Below are positions 17,231 to 26,386 of a stretch of 51,456 nt of DNA, in pieces. The DNA is from an uncultured Alistipes sp. (GTDB lineage: Bacteria > Bacteroidota > Bacteroidia > Bacteroidales > Rikenellaceae), in NCBI GenBank assembly GCA_937895825.1, contig CALBKP010000025.1, forward strand, positions 1 through 51,456, read 5' to 3'. A model generated the notes under the pieces. The model was not told where the DNA came from, ran no database searches, and saw nothing but the letters and a program-made list of their open reading frames with translations. Position 1 is the first letter of the stretch, and each line of letters opens with the position of its first letter. Made by a program: the position numbers and the translations under genes.

Positions 17231-18247
17231 TTACTTATCACGCTCTGCAATAAAGGTGCAGAGATCCATCAACGCACGGCGGTATGGCGACTCGGGATAC
17301 TTCGACAGGAGGTGCATAGCACGCGACAGATAGGCGTGCATAGTCTCCGACGCAAGCTCCGCACCGTGACCCTCGTCGACAATCTTCTGAAGCTCATCGA
17401 CAGCCGTATTGTCTACGTCGCAACGCTTCAACGTAGCGATAATCTCCTCGCGACGCTCCTTCGTAACACGCTCCATAACCTCAATCAACGGTAGCGTGAT
17501 CTTATGCTCGCGGAGGTCGTTATTCACAGGCTTACCCGTGTTGTTCTGGCGGTTATAGTCGAGGATGTCGTCCTGAATCTGGAAGGCCATACCTATCGCC
17601 TCGCCGAACTTACGCATACGGTCGATCTCTTCGCGCGAAGCACCAACAGAGAGGGCTCCAAGCGCAGCTGCCACACCCAAGAGGCTCGCCGTTTTACGGT
17701 AGATGATATCGAAGTAGTCGTTGCGCGTGGTGTCGAAACGGCTGGCGTGCTGACTCTGCAACACCTCACCCTCGCAGAGGGTAGCCATAGCCGAGCCTAC
17801 GTACGATACAAGGTCATATTGCGCACTGGCCATGCCCAATGACATTGTGCGTGCAAGGATATAGTCACCCAGAATGATGGCCGTATCGCTCTGCCACTTG
17901 GCATTCACCGAGGGTTTGCCACGACGCTCGTCGGCACCGTCGAGCACGTCGTCGTGGATAAGCGAGGCGGTGTGAATCATCTCAACGAGCATAGCCGCGA
18001 GGTATGTGCGCTTCGAGCAATGGCGCTCACGTCCACACTCCTCAGCAGTATCAGCCACCGAGGCAGCACTCATCGAGGCCGTGAGCAACGTGAGTATCGG
18101 ACGGACACCCTTACCACGCGACGAGAGCGCATAAGTGAGCATATCCTGAAGCATCTCGCCCTCGGCACTAAAATTATCGGCCACGAAGCTATCAAAGGCC
18201 TCCAGGTCGGCAAGTATAGGTTTACGAATAACCTCTATCGATATCAT
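17231..18247 (-). CDS. ispB: polyprenyl diphosphate synthase (IspB-like)
   Basis: About 338 residues from the start at 18247 (MISIEVIRKP). The upstream in-frame ATG at 18265 lies at or before the predicted transcription start. It is an all-trans prenyl chain elongating enzyme: the first aspartate-rich motif is LIHDDVLDGAD, the second QDDILDYN, and GKGVRP near the N-terminus binds diphosphate. Such enzymes make the long chain of menaquinone in Bacteroidota, which fits menG elsewhere in the window. Exact chain length cannot be deduced. The symbol follows the octaprenyl synthase convention. Confidence 0.85.
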   Translation of the reverse strand: MISIEVIRKPILADLEAFDSFVADNFSAEGEMLQDMLTYALSSRGKGVRPILTLLTASMSAASVADTAEECGRERHCSKRTYLAAMLVEMIHTASLIHDDVLDGADERRGKPSVNAKWQSDTAIILGDYILARTMSLGMASAQYDLVSYVGSAMATLCEGEVLQSQHASRFDTTRNDYFDIIYRKTASLLGVAAALGALSVGASREEIDRMRKFGEAIGMAFQIQDDILDYNRQNNTGKPVNNDLREHKITLPLIEVMERVTKERREEIIATLKRCDVDNTAVDELQKIVDEGHGAELASETMHAYLSRAMHLLSKYPESPYRRALMDLCTFIAERDK

Positions 18248-18266
18248 AACTTTAGGTTTGAACAAA

Positions 18267-18274
18267 CAAAGATA
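18267..18274 (-). promoter_or_regulatory. predicted -7 element of the ispB promoter
   Basis: TATCTTTG on the minus strand, 19 bases before the chosen ATG at 18247. No TTG at the usual spacing. Confidence 0.5.
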
Positions 18275-18399
18275 GTGATTTTTTTGTAAATCCTAATTAG
18301 TAATGAGCAATAAGTGATTTTTAATTAGTAATGAGTAGCTGGAAATTCGTATTTATTCTTTCTCATGGCGAACAGGGTGAACAAACAACAAAGGGGAGT

Positions 18400-18510
18400 T
18401 GAAGAGTAGTAGAAAGGGTAGTTCAAGTGTTTAGTAATCGGTTATGTGGTGAGTATTAGGTAAAACACTTTCTACTACCCTTTAGCGCCTTTAGGTGCGA
18501 ACAACCTTTA
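18400..18510 (-). repeat. palindromic interspersed repeat, copy 1
   Basis: Contains an inverted pair (GTAGTAGAAAG near 18407-18417 with CTTTCTACTAC near 18468-18478), then a 27-bp block (18479-18505) that matches copy 2 (22880-22906) in opposite orientation with one mismatch. Later short units (ACTACCCTTA-type) repeat several times. It resembles a REP- or MITE-like non-coding repeat; its outer left end is degenerate. Confidence 0.6.
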
Positions 18511-18553
18511 GACTACCCTTAAACTACCCTTAGACTACTTATTAATTAATATT

Positions 18554-20170
18554 TCATCGTCTGCGTTTCTGTCGCCTATAACGCAGGCGTTGCAGCAGCT
18601 CACGGCGCATAAGCAGTGAGATACGTCTAAACGTAGGCTGGATAACCTTGTCGGGACGTATGTCGCTCACGCGCAACGAGAGGATTATAAGGCAGCCAAC
18701 GGCAACGACAATGAGCCAGCCGTAAATCTCCTTCATCGTCTCGATAAGTGCCTGCACCTGAACCGCTCCAAAGAGTTCGGGGAGCGACATAGCTCGCAGT
18801 GCATCGTTGGCGACACCATCAATCTCCGAGCCAAGAAGCATAGCGTTACGCGTGAGCATAACTTTCATCACACGGCCAATAATCGCTGTGCCGATGACGC
18901 TGGCAAGCGCGGCACTAAACATATTGAGCGTACCTACACCCTGCGTGAAGTGCGTAGGGAAAGGTAGGCGCGTGAGCGACGTGAGGATGACGATGCTGAG
19001 CATTGTATAGCCCACCGAGCGCACAAAGATTGGGAATATCAGTGCCTCGTATGGAATATTGTAGTCGATGGCGAAGTAGAAATAGCCAACGTAGATGAGC
19101 AGCAGCGAGAAGGCGATGACCATCATACGCTGGTATGTCCACTTCTTACGTGCAAACGTGAGCCACGTGAAGCCAGCGCCCACGACCGTACCTACCAAGG
19201 CCACCCAGTTAAGCGATATCATATTCAGCGCATCGTAGCCGAGGATGCCCTCCATCAGAGCGTGCTCGAAGATATGCGACGGGGCAAGCAATATATCGGC
19301 CACGATAGTCATGCCGATAACGATAGGCAATACCTTGAACGACAAGGTCTTAAGCGACACGTAAGGGTGGCGTATGAACGAGGCTCTTAGCAGGTTCATC
19401 GCAAGCGACAGTACGGCGAAGATTGTAGCGTGGCGTATAGGCTCACCCTGCCACCAGTCGTAGTGCTCGCCATAGAGGCATATAAAGAGCACGGACATTG
19501 CCCAGAAGCCCCAGATGACCATACCCAACCAGTCGATGCCCAGCAGCGGCAGGCGCGGCATAACGGCACAACCCTTAAAGAGGGCGAGAACGACAATCCA
19601 CATAAGGAGCAGGAGCACGATGATTGCCCAGTGCATATAGTGCCACGAAGCCCACACCGAGAAGCCTATGGCTGCGATACCCGAGAGCTGTATGCAGCTG
19701 TTGACCACTAGGTAAACATAGGAGAAGAATACCGAGAGGTCGCGCGTGGGTGTTATCCAGAGCTGAATCGTGGAGTTACACTCGAGCGTAGCCCACATAC
19801 GGAAGAAGCCCGCAACGAGCGACACGCCGACAAGCAGCGGCACACTCGTCGTGTGCATAGCCACAAGGTTAGCAGCTATAATCACAGCGAAGCAGGCCGA
19901 CAGAGCGCTCTTGGGACGCACGGCACTACGCAGGCGGAACATTATCGGGAAGAAGAGGGCCATGCCCACCAACGAGGCGTAGCCCGCCATCATTATATCC
20001 TCCTGAAGGAGTGCCGTCGAACCAACCATCTCGCCAGCAGCGGCCATGTAGACACCGCCCGAGAGCTGCACGACGATAACCATCACAACGATAATCCACG
20101 GACGAAGTGCCTCGGGCACAAAGTCCTTCATCTGCGGTATCGAGAATGGCATTATAGGATGTCCACTCAT
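18554..20170 (-). CDS. MFS efflux pump, DHA2 type (EmrB-like)
   Basis: A 538-residue, roughly 14-helix major facilitator protein of the DHA2 branch, the inner-membrane pump of a tripartite efflux system. It has a short cytosolic start, GGVYMAAAGEMV in helix 1, a Bacteroidota-type FRLRSAVRPKSA loop, and a basic C-terminal tail (RRELLQRLRYRRQKRRR). The usual DHA2 motif C is weak. The gene starts 3 bases after the fusion-protein gene, with the outer-membrane channel upstream, so the three clearly work together to expel drugs or other amphiphiles with proton energy. The substrate is unknown. Confidence 0.88.
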   Translation of the reverse strand: MSGHPIMPFSIPQMKDFVPEALRPWIIVVMVIVVQLSGGVYMAAAGEMVGSTALLQEDIMMAGYASLVGMALFFPIMFRLRSAVRPKSALSACFAVIIAANLVAMHTTSVPLLVGVSLVAGFFRMWATLECNSTIQLWITPTRDLSVFFSYVYLVVNSCIQLSGIAAIGFSVWASWHYMHWAIIVLLLLMWIVVLALFKGCAVMPRLPLLGIDWLGMVIWGFWAMSVLFICLYGEHYDWWQGEPIRHATIFAVLSLAMNLLRASFIRHPYVSLKTLSFKVLPIVIGMTIVADILLAPSHIFEHALMEGILGYDALNMISLNWVALVGTVVGAGFTWLTFARKKWTYQRMMVIAFSLLLIYVGYFYFAIDYNIPYEALIFPIFVRSVGYTMLSIVILTSLTRLPFPTHFTQGVGTLNMFSAALASVIGTAIIGRVMKVMLTRNAMLLGSEIDGVANDALRAMSLPELFGAVQVQALIETMKEIYGWLIVVAVGCLIILSLRVSDIRPDKVIQPTFRRISLLMRRELLQRLRYRRQKRRR

Positions 20171-20173
20171 CGC

Positions 20174-21208
20174 TTAATACAAGACCTTACATTCGACGTT
20201 CATACCCACGCCGACGCGCTCAAGATCCTCGGCACGATTATCCTCCGTGAAGTCGATGAGTACGGGGATGCGCTGCTCTATCTTGATGAAATTACCCGAC
20301 GAGTTATCCTGCGGCAATATCGACATACTACCGCCTGTGGCACGCGACAGCGAGCGCACAACGCCCTTATATACAACACCTGGCACGGCATCGACCTCGA
20401 TCTCCACCTTGTTGCCAGGCTTGACGTGCTCGATCTGTGTCTCCTTGTAGTTTGCCACAACCCACTTCTCCGATTCATCCACAATGTCAACGATACGCTG
20501 GCCAGGGTGAACGAGCTGTCCTACGTGGATATTCTTCCTGCCCGTAACACCACTACATGGTGCAATGACAACCGTGTACGATAGGTTCAGACGTGCAAGG
20601 TCGAGGGCTGCCTCGGCTACGGCAATGCCCGCATCGTTCTGACCAAGGCGCGTGTTCTGCTCACGGCCTACTGCCTCCACCGAGGCACGCTGCTTGAGGA
20701 GCACCTCGTAGCGAGCCTTTGCCGCCTCGAACTCCGTGCTCATATCGTCGTACTGCTGGCGTGTGACAGCACCATCGGCCAGAAGGTTCTTGAAGCGCTG
20801 GAAGTTACGCTCAGCATTCTCAAGGCGTATGCGTGCCTCCTCGAGCGTAGCATCCGTCACGGCGATATTGCTCTTCGTCGTTGATATAACATTGTGCATG
20901 GCATCTTTATCGGTCGTAGCGTTCTGGTAGCTCGCCTCGGCCTGAGCCAGGCGGAAGCGGAACTCGGCATCCTCGATGATAAGGAGCGTATCGCCACGCT
21001 CGACCCTCTCGTACTCGCCGAAGCGTACCTCCTTGACGAAGCCCTGGATGCGAGCATCAACAGGCACGATGTGCTGCTCGACCTGTGCATTTTCGGTAAA
21101 CTCCACATTGCCCAAGTGTACGAACTTGGCACATACCCACACAATGGCTACGGCCAAGAGAGCTATGGCCAGCACGTTATAAATTCTCTTCTTTGTTCTG
21201 TGTTTCAT
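20174..21208 (-). CDS. HlyD/EmrA-type membrane fusion protein
   Basis: A 344-residue periplasmic adaptor with one N-terminal membrane helix (about residues 11-29). The lipoyl-like half (VDARIQGFVKEVRFGEYERV with GDTLLIIEDAEF) is followed by a helical hairpin (about 85-185) and the second lipoyl half (APCSGVTGRKNIHVGQLVHPG). The C-terminal beta-barrel is typical of EmrA. It bridges the pump to the outer-membrane channel. It lies 22 bases after the channel gene and 3 bases before the pump gene. Confidence 0.92.
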   Translation of the reverse strand: MKHRTKKRIYNVLAIALLAVAIVWVCAKFVHLGNVEFTENAQVEQHIVPVDARIQGFVKEVRFGEYERVERGDTLLIIEDAEFRFRLAQAEASYQNATTDKDAMHNVISTTKSNIAVTDATLEEARIRLENAERNFQRFKNLLADGAVTRQQYDDMSTEFEAAKARYEVLLKQRASVEAVGREQNTRLGQNDAGIAVAEAALDLARLNLSYTVVIAPCSGVTGRKNIHVGQLVHPGQRIVDIVDESEKWVVANYKETQIEHVKPGNKVEIEVDAVPGVVYKGVVRSLSRATGGSMSILPQDNSSGNFIKIEQRIPVLIDFTEDNRAEDLERVGVGMNVECKVLY

Positions 21209-21230
21209 GATGTTATCTTATTTTACGGTT

Positions 21231-22547
21231 TTACAATATTCCTGCTGTTGCCTGAAGTTTAGCGTAGCGCACAAGGATAGTGATGCGAGCGTTGGCCAGC
21301 TGAAGCTCGGCATCGAGGAGCTGGTTGGCCGCGTCGATCATATCGGTAATCAGGGCGATGTCGTTGTTGTAACGCTTCTCGATGACGTGGTAGTTGCTCT
21401 GGGCAAGCTCCACACCCTTACGATAGGTGTCGGCAGCAACGAAGGCCTCCTCGTAGCGTATGTAGTCGCTATGTATGGCCAGCGCGAGCTTCTCGCGTGC
21501 ATCGTCGAGCTCACGGCGCGAGTGGTCGGTGGCGATATGCTCACGACGTATGGTACGGTTGGCCTTGTATAGCGACGACAGCTTAAACGACACACCTACA
21601 CCCACATACCAGTAGTTGAAGTTCTTGTTGATGACGGGAACCTCGATGGTGATGGGGCCGTCAAAGTGGTTTGCAGCAATGAGTGCCACACTCGGCCTGC
21701 GCTCGGCACGCGCCAGCTGCTCGGCACGCTCGCCCATGGCCACCTTGAGCTCTCCGCGCTTGAGGTCATAGGCCTTCTCGGCAGCGAGACTCTGCCAATA
21801 ATTCTCGTCAGCAGCCACGGCGAGGGTGTGGTCAACGTCAATGTCGGGGATGATATCCGTTGTGGGGTCGAGGCCTATGGTCGTGGCAATCTCTGTCGAG
21901 AGTATGCGTATGGTATTCTCCACCTCAGTACGTGCCAGCTCGAGGCGCTGCAGGCGAAGCTCGTAGCGCGTGATGTCGTTCTCCAAGGCTACACCCTCGC
22001 GGCAGCGTGCCTCCGTGTCGGCGATAAGCTCCTCGGCGAGGGATATGTTACGGTCGTAGACCTCCTTGATGTTACGCATCTTGCCGAGCTCGAGGTAGAA
22101 GCCCGTGAGCAAGAAGCGCACACGCGAGCGCGTGGCATCGAGGTTGACGCCCGCCATCTCCTGCTTCAAGCGAGCCATGGCGATAGAGTTGGTCACCACG
22201 CCACCGCCATAGATTAGCTGCGAGGCCTCCACAGCGAAGTTATTGCCGAAATGCGGCATCTCGACATTCATGGCGTTCGAGAAATTGCGGTCGGTGAGGG
22301 TACCATTACCCAAGAAGCTCGCCGAGGCCGACACATTGAGGTCAGGCAGACGACCACCCTTGGCCTCCACGACAGCGGCCTCTGCCTCGGCAACAGCCAC
22401 ACGGCTGACTTCGATGCTCTTCGAGTTCTCCTCGGCAAGGGCAAAGAGCTCGTTGATGGTGAGCCTGCGACTCTCCTGCGCCACGACAGAGGTTGGCACA
22501 AAGCCGAGAACTGCACATAGCAGTAGTAATAAAATCTTTTGTTTCAT
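21231..22547 (-). CDS. TolC-family outer membrane efflux channel
   Basis: A 438-residue outer-membrane factor. The signal peptide ends VVAQ (about residue 24). The mature part has the long helices of TolC proteins, with two repeats starting around LTINELFALAEENSKSIEV and AEKAYDLKRGELKVAMGERA. It forms the exit duct of the efflux pump encoded by the next two genes. It is the first gene of the operon, behind a leader of about 250 bases that carries a hairpin and a possible operator. Confidence 0.92.
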   Translation of the reverse strand: MKQKILLLLLCAVLGFVPTSVVAQESRRLTINELFALAEENSKSIEVSRVAVAEAEAAVVEAKGGRLPDLNVSASASFLGNGTLTDRNFSNAMNVEMPHFGNNFAVEASQLIYGGGVVTNSIAMARLKQEMAGVNLDATRSRVRFLLTGFYLELGKMRNIKEVYDRNISLAEELIADTEARCREGVALENDITRYELRLQRLELARTEVENTIRILSTEIATTIGLDPTTDIIPDIDVDHTLAVAADENYWQSLAAEKAYDLKRGELKVAMGERAEQLARAERRPSVALIAANHFDGPITIEVPVINKNFNYWYVGVGVSFKLSSLYKANRTIRREHIATDHSRRELDDAREKLALAIHSDYIRYEEAFVAADTYRKGVELAQSNYHVIEKRYNNDIALITDMIDAANQLLDAELQLANARITILVRYAKLQATAGIL

Positions 22548-22780
22548 TCTGCTGTTAACTTATTGTTTATGATTATGTTGACTAATAAACACTGGACACG
22601 ACGACACAGCCATCGGCACCTCACTCGAAGTGTCGATTGCAATGTGTGATAGCTCGGCGGCTACGCTATGATAACAGGGGTATTACGACTCCCAGTTTGT
22701 TGAGATGTTACGCGATAGAGCGTTCGCAAAGCGAACGAAGTAAAATGTTGGGGTACAGTATTTTATATCTCTCATTATGG

Positions 22781-22803
22781 GTGGAACACTGTATGTATTC
22801 CAC
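22781..22803. promoter_or_regulatory. inverted repeat at the predicted efflux transcription start
   Basis: Arms GTGGAA (22781-22786) and TTCCAC (22798-22803) with 11 bases between. It lies directly downstream of the -7 box and covers the predicted start near 22799, where a TetR- or MarR-type repressor would bind. No regulator gene is adjacent. Confidence 0.45.
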
Positions 22804-22805
22804 TG

Positions 22806-22813
22806 CAAAGATA
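22806..22813 (-). promoter_or_regulatory. predicted -7 element of the efflux operon promoter
   Basis: TATCTTTG on the minus strand. No TTG at the usual 19-bp spacing, so activity may depend on a regulator. Confidence 0.5.
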
Positions 22814-22876
22814 CAACTTTTTTTTAAATTAGTAGAGAGGAGTGAGTTGTTAAATGGCAACTAAATGGGTAGTTTG

Positions 22877-23032
22877 AGAGTTGTTCGCACCTAAAGGTGC
22901 TAAAGGGTTGTTCGCGGGCGTTGCCCACTAAATGGTGGTGGAAAGTGTTTTGTCTTACCATCATCTAACAACCAACCCAAAACACCTAACTACCCTTTCT
23001 ACTACTCTTTAGCGCGTAGCGCGGACAACTCT
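22877..23032 (+). repeat. palindromic interspersed repeat, copy 2, with terminal inverted repeats
   Basis: A 156-bp element bounded by 12-bp terminal inverted repeats with one mismatch (AGAGTTGTTCGC at 22877-22888; GCGGACAACTCT at 23021-23032). Inside the left end is a perfect hairpin, GCACC-TAAA-GGTGC. The interior carries blocks shared, in opposite orientation, with copy 1 at 18400-18510 (GTGGTGGAAAGTGTTTT, ACTACCCTTTCTACTACTC). It has no coding capacity. Confidence 0.6.
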
Positions 23033-23136
23033 TACTCCTCAACTACCCTCCTCCCCCTCTCGTGTTCCAACCGTGCTGTTAACAACACTGTTTATAACTG
23101 CGAAACAACTATTAATAAATAGTCGCGCGCGAGATG

Positions 23137-23166
23137 TTGTCATTTACCATAAAATACGTAATTTTG
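23137..23166 (+). promoter_or_regulatory. predicted promoter of dnaB
   Basis: TTG at 23137-23139, a 19-bp spacer, TAATTTTG at 23159-23166. The predicted start near 23173 leaves a very short leader before the ATG at 23189. Confidence 0.75.
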
Positions 23167-23188
23167 TGGTTGCTTAAATCGGAATACT

Positions 23189-24751
23189 ATGGCAAAGCAA
23201 TATAAGAAAGCATCAGAAAACAACAGCGAGGCTTTTGCACGCATGACTGGCATCGACGGAACGGTACCCCCTCAGGCCACGGAGCTTGAGCAGGCGGTGC
23301 TTGGTGCGTTGATGTTGGAGAAGGATGCCATCATCGACGTACAGGAGTATGTCAAGGTTGAGACCTTCTACCTCGAGGAGCACCGCATAATCTTCAAGGC
23401 CATTCAGGACCTGTCGTTCGATATGAAGGCCATCGACCTCTACACCGTAACCGAGCGCCTCAAGGCACAGAAGGAACTTCAGAAGGTGGGAGGTGCGGCA
23501 TACCTCGCCGAGCTCACGCAGAAGGTGGCATCGGCGGCACACGTGGAGTTCCACGCCAAGATTATCGCACAGAAGTATGTGCAGCGCGAACTCATACGCT
23601 CGGCCACAGAGATTGAGCGTCGCTCCTACGACGAGGAGGTCGACGTTACGGAGCTCATAGGCTTTGCCGAGCAGGAGATATTCCGCGTGTCGGAGGGTAA
23701 CGTGAAGCGTTCGGTACTCTCGGCCTCGGACATCCTTCGCAAGGCGTTGGCACAGATAGAAGAGGCATCAAAGACGGCGGGCGAGTATAACGGCGTGCGC
23801 TCGGGCTTCACCGACATCGACAGCGTGACGCTCGGCTGGCAGCCCTCCGACCTTATCATCATCGCAGCACGTCCCTCGATGGGTAAGACCGCCTTTGTGC
23901 TTACGATGGCGCGTAACATGGCCGTAGAGTTCAAGACCCCCGTGGCGTTCTTCTCTTTGGAGATGTCGTCAGTGCAGCTTATGAACCGACTCATAGTTGC
24001 AGAGACGCAGCTAAACTCCAAGGACCTGCGCACTGGTAACCTCACGGCGGCGCAGTGGACACACCTCGAGAAGAATACCGTGGAGCTTGGCCGCGCACCA
24101 CTATATATCGACGACACGCCAGCACTCTCGGTCTACGAGTTCCGCTCAAAGGCACGCCGCCTAAAGACGCAGCACGACATACAGCTCATCATCATCGACT
24201 ACTTGCAGCTCATGACTGCCGCCACGCCAGAGACACGTGGCAACCGCGAGCAGGAGGTATCACTTATCTCACGCACGCTCAAGGCCATCGCCAAGGAGCT
24301 CAACGTGCCCATCATCGCCCTCTCGCAGCTCAGCCGTAACGTCGAGAACCGTGGTGGCACAAAACGTCCGCAGCTCTCCGACCTCCGCGAGTCGGGAGCT
24401 ATCGAGCAGGATGCCGATGTTGTAGCCTTCATCCACCGCCCCGAGTACTATGGCCTCACGGTCGACGAAAACAATATGCCCACGGCGGGTATGGCCGAGA
24501 TTATCATCGCCAAGCACCGTAACGGCGAGGTTACCGACGTGCCACTACGCTTCATCAAGGAGCAGGCTAAGTTTGCCGATGCCGACGCTTCGGTAACAGC
24601 AACAGCAATGAACGACCGTGGCAACTACCAGCGCGAGGAGAGCTACGACGACTACTCGTCAAGCGGCTTTGCCCCCATGGGCTCAGCACCGAGCGGCATG
24701 TCGGGTGGCAGCTCGGGCGTACCCAGCGAGTTCGATATCGCCCCATTCTAA
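23189..24751 (+). CDS. dnaB: replicative DNA helicase DnaB
   Basis: A 520-residue hexameric helicase that unwinds DNA at the replication fork. The N-terminal domain starts VPPQATELEQAVLGALMLEKDAI. The RecA-like domain has Walker A RPSMGKTAF and Walker B LIIIDYLQLM, then LSQLSRNVENR (the arginine-rich finger region) and SDLRESGAIEQDAD. The C-terminal tail (about residues 475-520) is long and rich in glycine, serine and tyrosine, as in other Bacteroidota DnaB proteins. It has its own promoter and is followed at 35 bases by the comM-like gene. No intein is present. Confidence 0.96.
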   Translation: MAKQYKKASENNSEAFARMTGIDGTVPPQATELEQAVLGALMLEKDAIIDVQEYVKVETFYLEEHRIIFKAIQDLSFDMKAIDLYTVTERLKAQKELQKVGGAAYLAELTQKVASAAHVEFHAKIIAQKYVQRELIRSATEIERRSYDEEVDVTELIGFAEQEIFRVSEGNVKRSVLSASDILRKALAQIEEASKTAGEYNGVRSGFTDIDSVTLGWQPSDLIIIAARPSMGKTAFVLTMARNMAVEFKTPVAFFSLEMSSVQLMNRLIVAETQLNSKDLRTGNLTAAQWTHLEKNTVELGRAPLYIDDTPALSVYEFRSKARRLKTQHDIQLIIIDYLQLMTAATPETRGNREQEVSLISRTLKAIAKELNVPIIALSQLSRNVENRGGTKRPQLSDLRESGAIEQDADVVAFIHRPEYYGLTVDENNMPTAGMAEIIIAKHRNGEVTDVPLRFIKEQAKFADADASVTATAMNDRGNYQREESYDDYSSSGFAPMGSAPSGMSGGSSGVPSEFDIAPF

Positions 24752-24786
24752 GCAGACCTCATTACTAATTACTAATCAATAAGGTA

Positions 24787-26325
24787 ATGTTCGTCAAGGT
24801 ACATACAGGTGCGATTGCAGGCATCGAGGCTGTGAATGTCACCGCCGAGGTAAATGTTGCTGGCGGAGGCATCGGACTCTTTATCGTGGGACTTCCTGAC
24901 AACACCATCAAGGAGAGCCACGAGCGCATACAAGCCGCCTTCGAGAACTCGGGGTATAGGCTCATTGCCAAGAAGACAGTAGTCAACCTTGCCCCTGCCG
25001 ACCTGCGCAAGGAGGGTTCGCAGTACGACCTGCCTATCGCTGTGGGCATACTCACCGCCACCGAACAGATAGCAGCGGATATGCTCGACGACTCGATGTT
25101 CATTGGCGAGCTGTCGCTCAACGGCAACTTACGCCCCGTAAAGGGCGTTCTGCCGCTGGTGGCCATGGCACGCGAGATGGGCTTTAAGCGCGTCTTTATG
25201 CCCCAGGAGAATACGGCTGAAGGTGCTGTTGTCGAGGGCATCGAGTGCGTGGGTATCCACTCGCTCGTGGAGCTCTGCGAGATACTCACTGGGCGCATGC
25301 CATACACCCCTGCCAAGCACACATACACGGAGGATAACACGGAGGCATTTAGCGAGTATGCCGAGGACTTTGCCGACGTTAAAGGACAGGTGTATGTCAA
25401 GCGTGCTCTCGAGATTGCCGCAGCAGGCGGACATAACGTAATAATGGTGGGAGCCCCTGGCTCGGGTAAGACGATGCTTGCACGCCGCATGCCTACGATC
25501 ATGCCCCCGATGACGCTCGAGGAGTCGCTCGAGACGACAAAGATACACTCCGTGGCCGGTAAGATAGGCTCGGAGCGTGGCCTCATAACCACACGTCCAT
25601 TCCGCGCGCCGCACCACCTAACATCGCAGGTGGCCCTCATCGGCGGAGGCCAGTCGCCACAGCCTGGCGAGGTATCGTTGGCAAATAACGGCGTGCTCTT
25701 CCTCGATGAAATGCCCGAGTTTGGGCGCAACGTTCTCGAGGTGCTACGCCAGCCGTTGGAGGATCGGCACATCACCATCTCGCGTGCCAAGTACTCGGTG
25801 GACTACCCCGCGCACTTCACGCTTGTAGCCTCAATGAACCCCTGCCCTTGCGGCTATTACAACCACCCCACGAAGGAGTGTACCTGCTCGGCTGCCGCCG
25901 TGCATCGCTACATGGCGCATATCTCAGGGCCACTGATGGACCGTATAGATATGCATATCGAGGTCGTGCCAGTATCCATCGCCGAGATGTCCACAACGGA
26001 ACGTGCCGAGTCGAGTGCCGAGGTACGTAGGCGCGTTGTTGCAGCGCGCGATATTCAGCTACGCCGCTTCGAGGGTCTCGACATCCACTGCAACGCCATG
26101 ATGAATAGCGCCATGCTCCGCCGCTTTGCTCCGCTCGACAAAGCCTCGTCCGAGCTACTGGAACGCGCCATGGGTAGACTAAACCTCTCGGCACGCGCCT
26201 ACGACCGCATAATCAAGGTGGCACGCACCATTGCCGACCTTGAGGGTGCGGAGGACATTACGCCTGCACATGTCTCTGAGGCCATAGGCTACCGCTCGCT
26301 CGACCGCGAGAACTGGGGACGATAG
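24787..26325 (+). CDS. YifB/ComM family Mg-chelatase-like AAA+ ATPase
   Basis: A 512-residue protein with an N-terminal Lon-protease-like (ChlI) domain (FVKVHTGAIAGIEAVNV to about residue 170), a Mg-chelatase AAA+ core with Walker A GAPGSGKTM and a Walker B-type LFLDEMPEF, a MNPCPCGYY cysteine motif, and a C-terminal SARAYDRIIKVARTIADLEG helical domain. ComM is a DNA helicase that promotes branch migration in natural transformation, and YifB proteins are widespread. Frame and length are normal. It lies 35 bases after dnaB on the same strand. Confidence 0.93.
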   Translation: MFVKVHTGAIAGIEAVNVTAEVNVAGGGIGLFIVGLPDNTIKESHERIQAAFENSGYRLIAKKTVVNLAPADLRKEGSQYDLPIAVGILTATEQIAADMLDDSMFIGELSLNGNLRPVKGVLPLVAMAREMGFKRVFMPQENTAEGAVVEGIECVGIHSLVELCEILTGRMPYTPAKHTYTEDNTEAFSEYAEDFADVKGQVYVKRALEIAAAGGHNVIMVGAPGSGKTMLARRMPTIMPPMTLEESLETTKIHSVAGKIGSERGLITTRPFRAPHHLTSQVALIGGGQSPQPGEVSLANNGVLFLDEMPEFGRNVLEVLRQPLEDRHITISRAKYSVDYPAHFTLVASMNPCPCGYYNHPTKECTCSAAAVHRYMAHISGPLMDRIDMHIEVVPVSIAEMSTTERAESSAEVRRRVVAARDIQLRRFEGLDIHCNAMMNSAMLRRFAPLDKASSELLERAMGRLNLSARAYDRIIKVARTIADLEGAEDITPAHVSEAIGYRSLDRENWGR

Positions 26326-26386
26326 CTGGAGGCAGATATGTCATCGTAAATAATATAACATTGATAACTTATTAAATCTACAACCC

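Larger units (their letters stand above)
18248..18553. other. intergenic region with ispB -7 box and palindromic repeat element
   Basis: This 306-base stretch holds the TATCTTTG box of ispB (minus strand, 18274-18267), a short AT-rich segment, and a repeat element described separately. It lies downstream of the efflux operon; no T-tract terminator is evident, and the hairpins of the repeat may end that transcript. No credible gene is seen. Confidence 0.6.
22548..23188. other. divergent intergenic region between the efflux operon and dnaB
   Basis: The 641 bases hold, from left to right, the leader of the efflux operon with a perfect hairpin (CGTTCGC at 22721-22727, GCGAACG at 22731-22737), a possible operator (22781-22803), the efflux -7 box (22806-22813, minus strand), repeat copy 2 (22877-23032) and the dnaB promoter (23137-23166). 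No credible coding frame is seen. Confidence 0.65.

Noticed and set aside
18554..22547. Efflux operon as a mobile element
   Set aside because: Flanking repeats are related but no transposase, target duplication or matched full ends are visible.
24765..25790. 341-residue open frame on the minus strand
   Set aside because: Antisense to the ComM/YifB gene, low-complexity serine/arginine-rich content.
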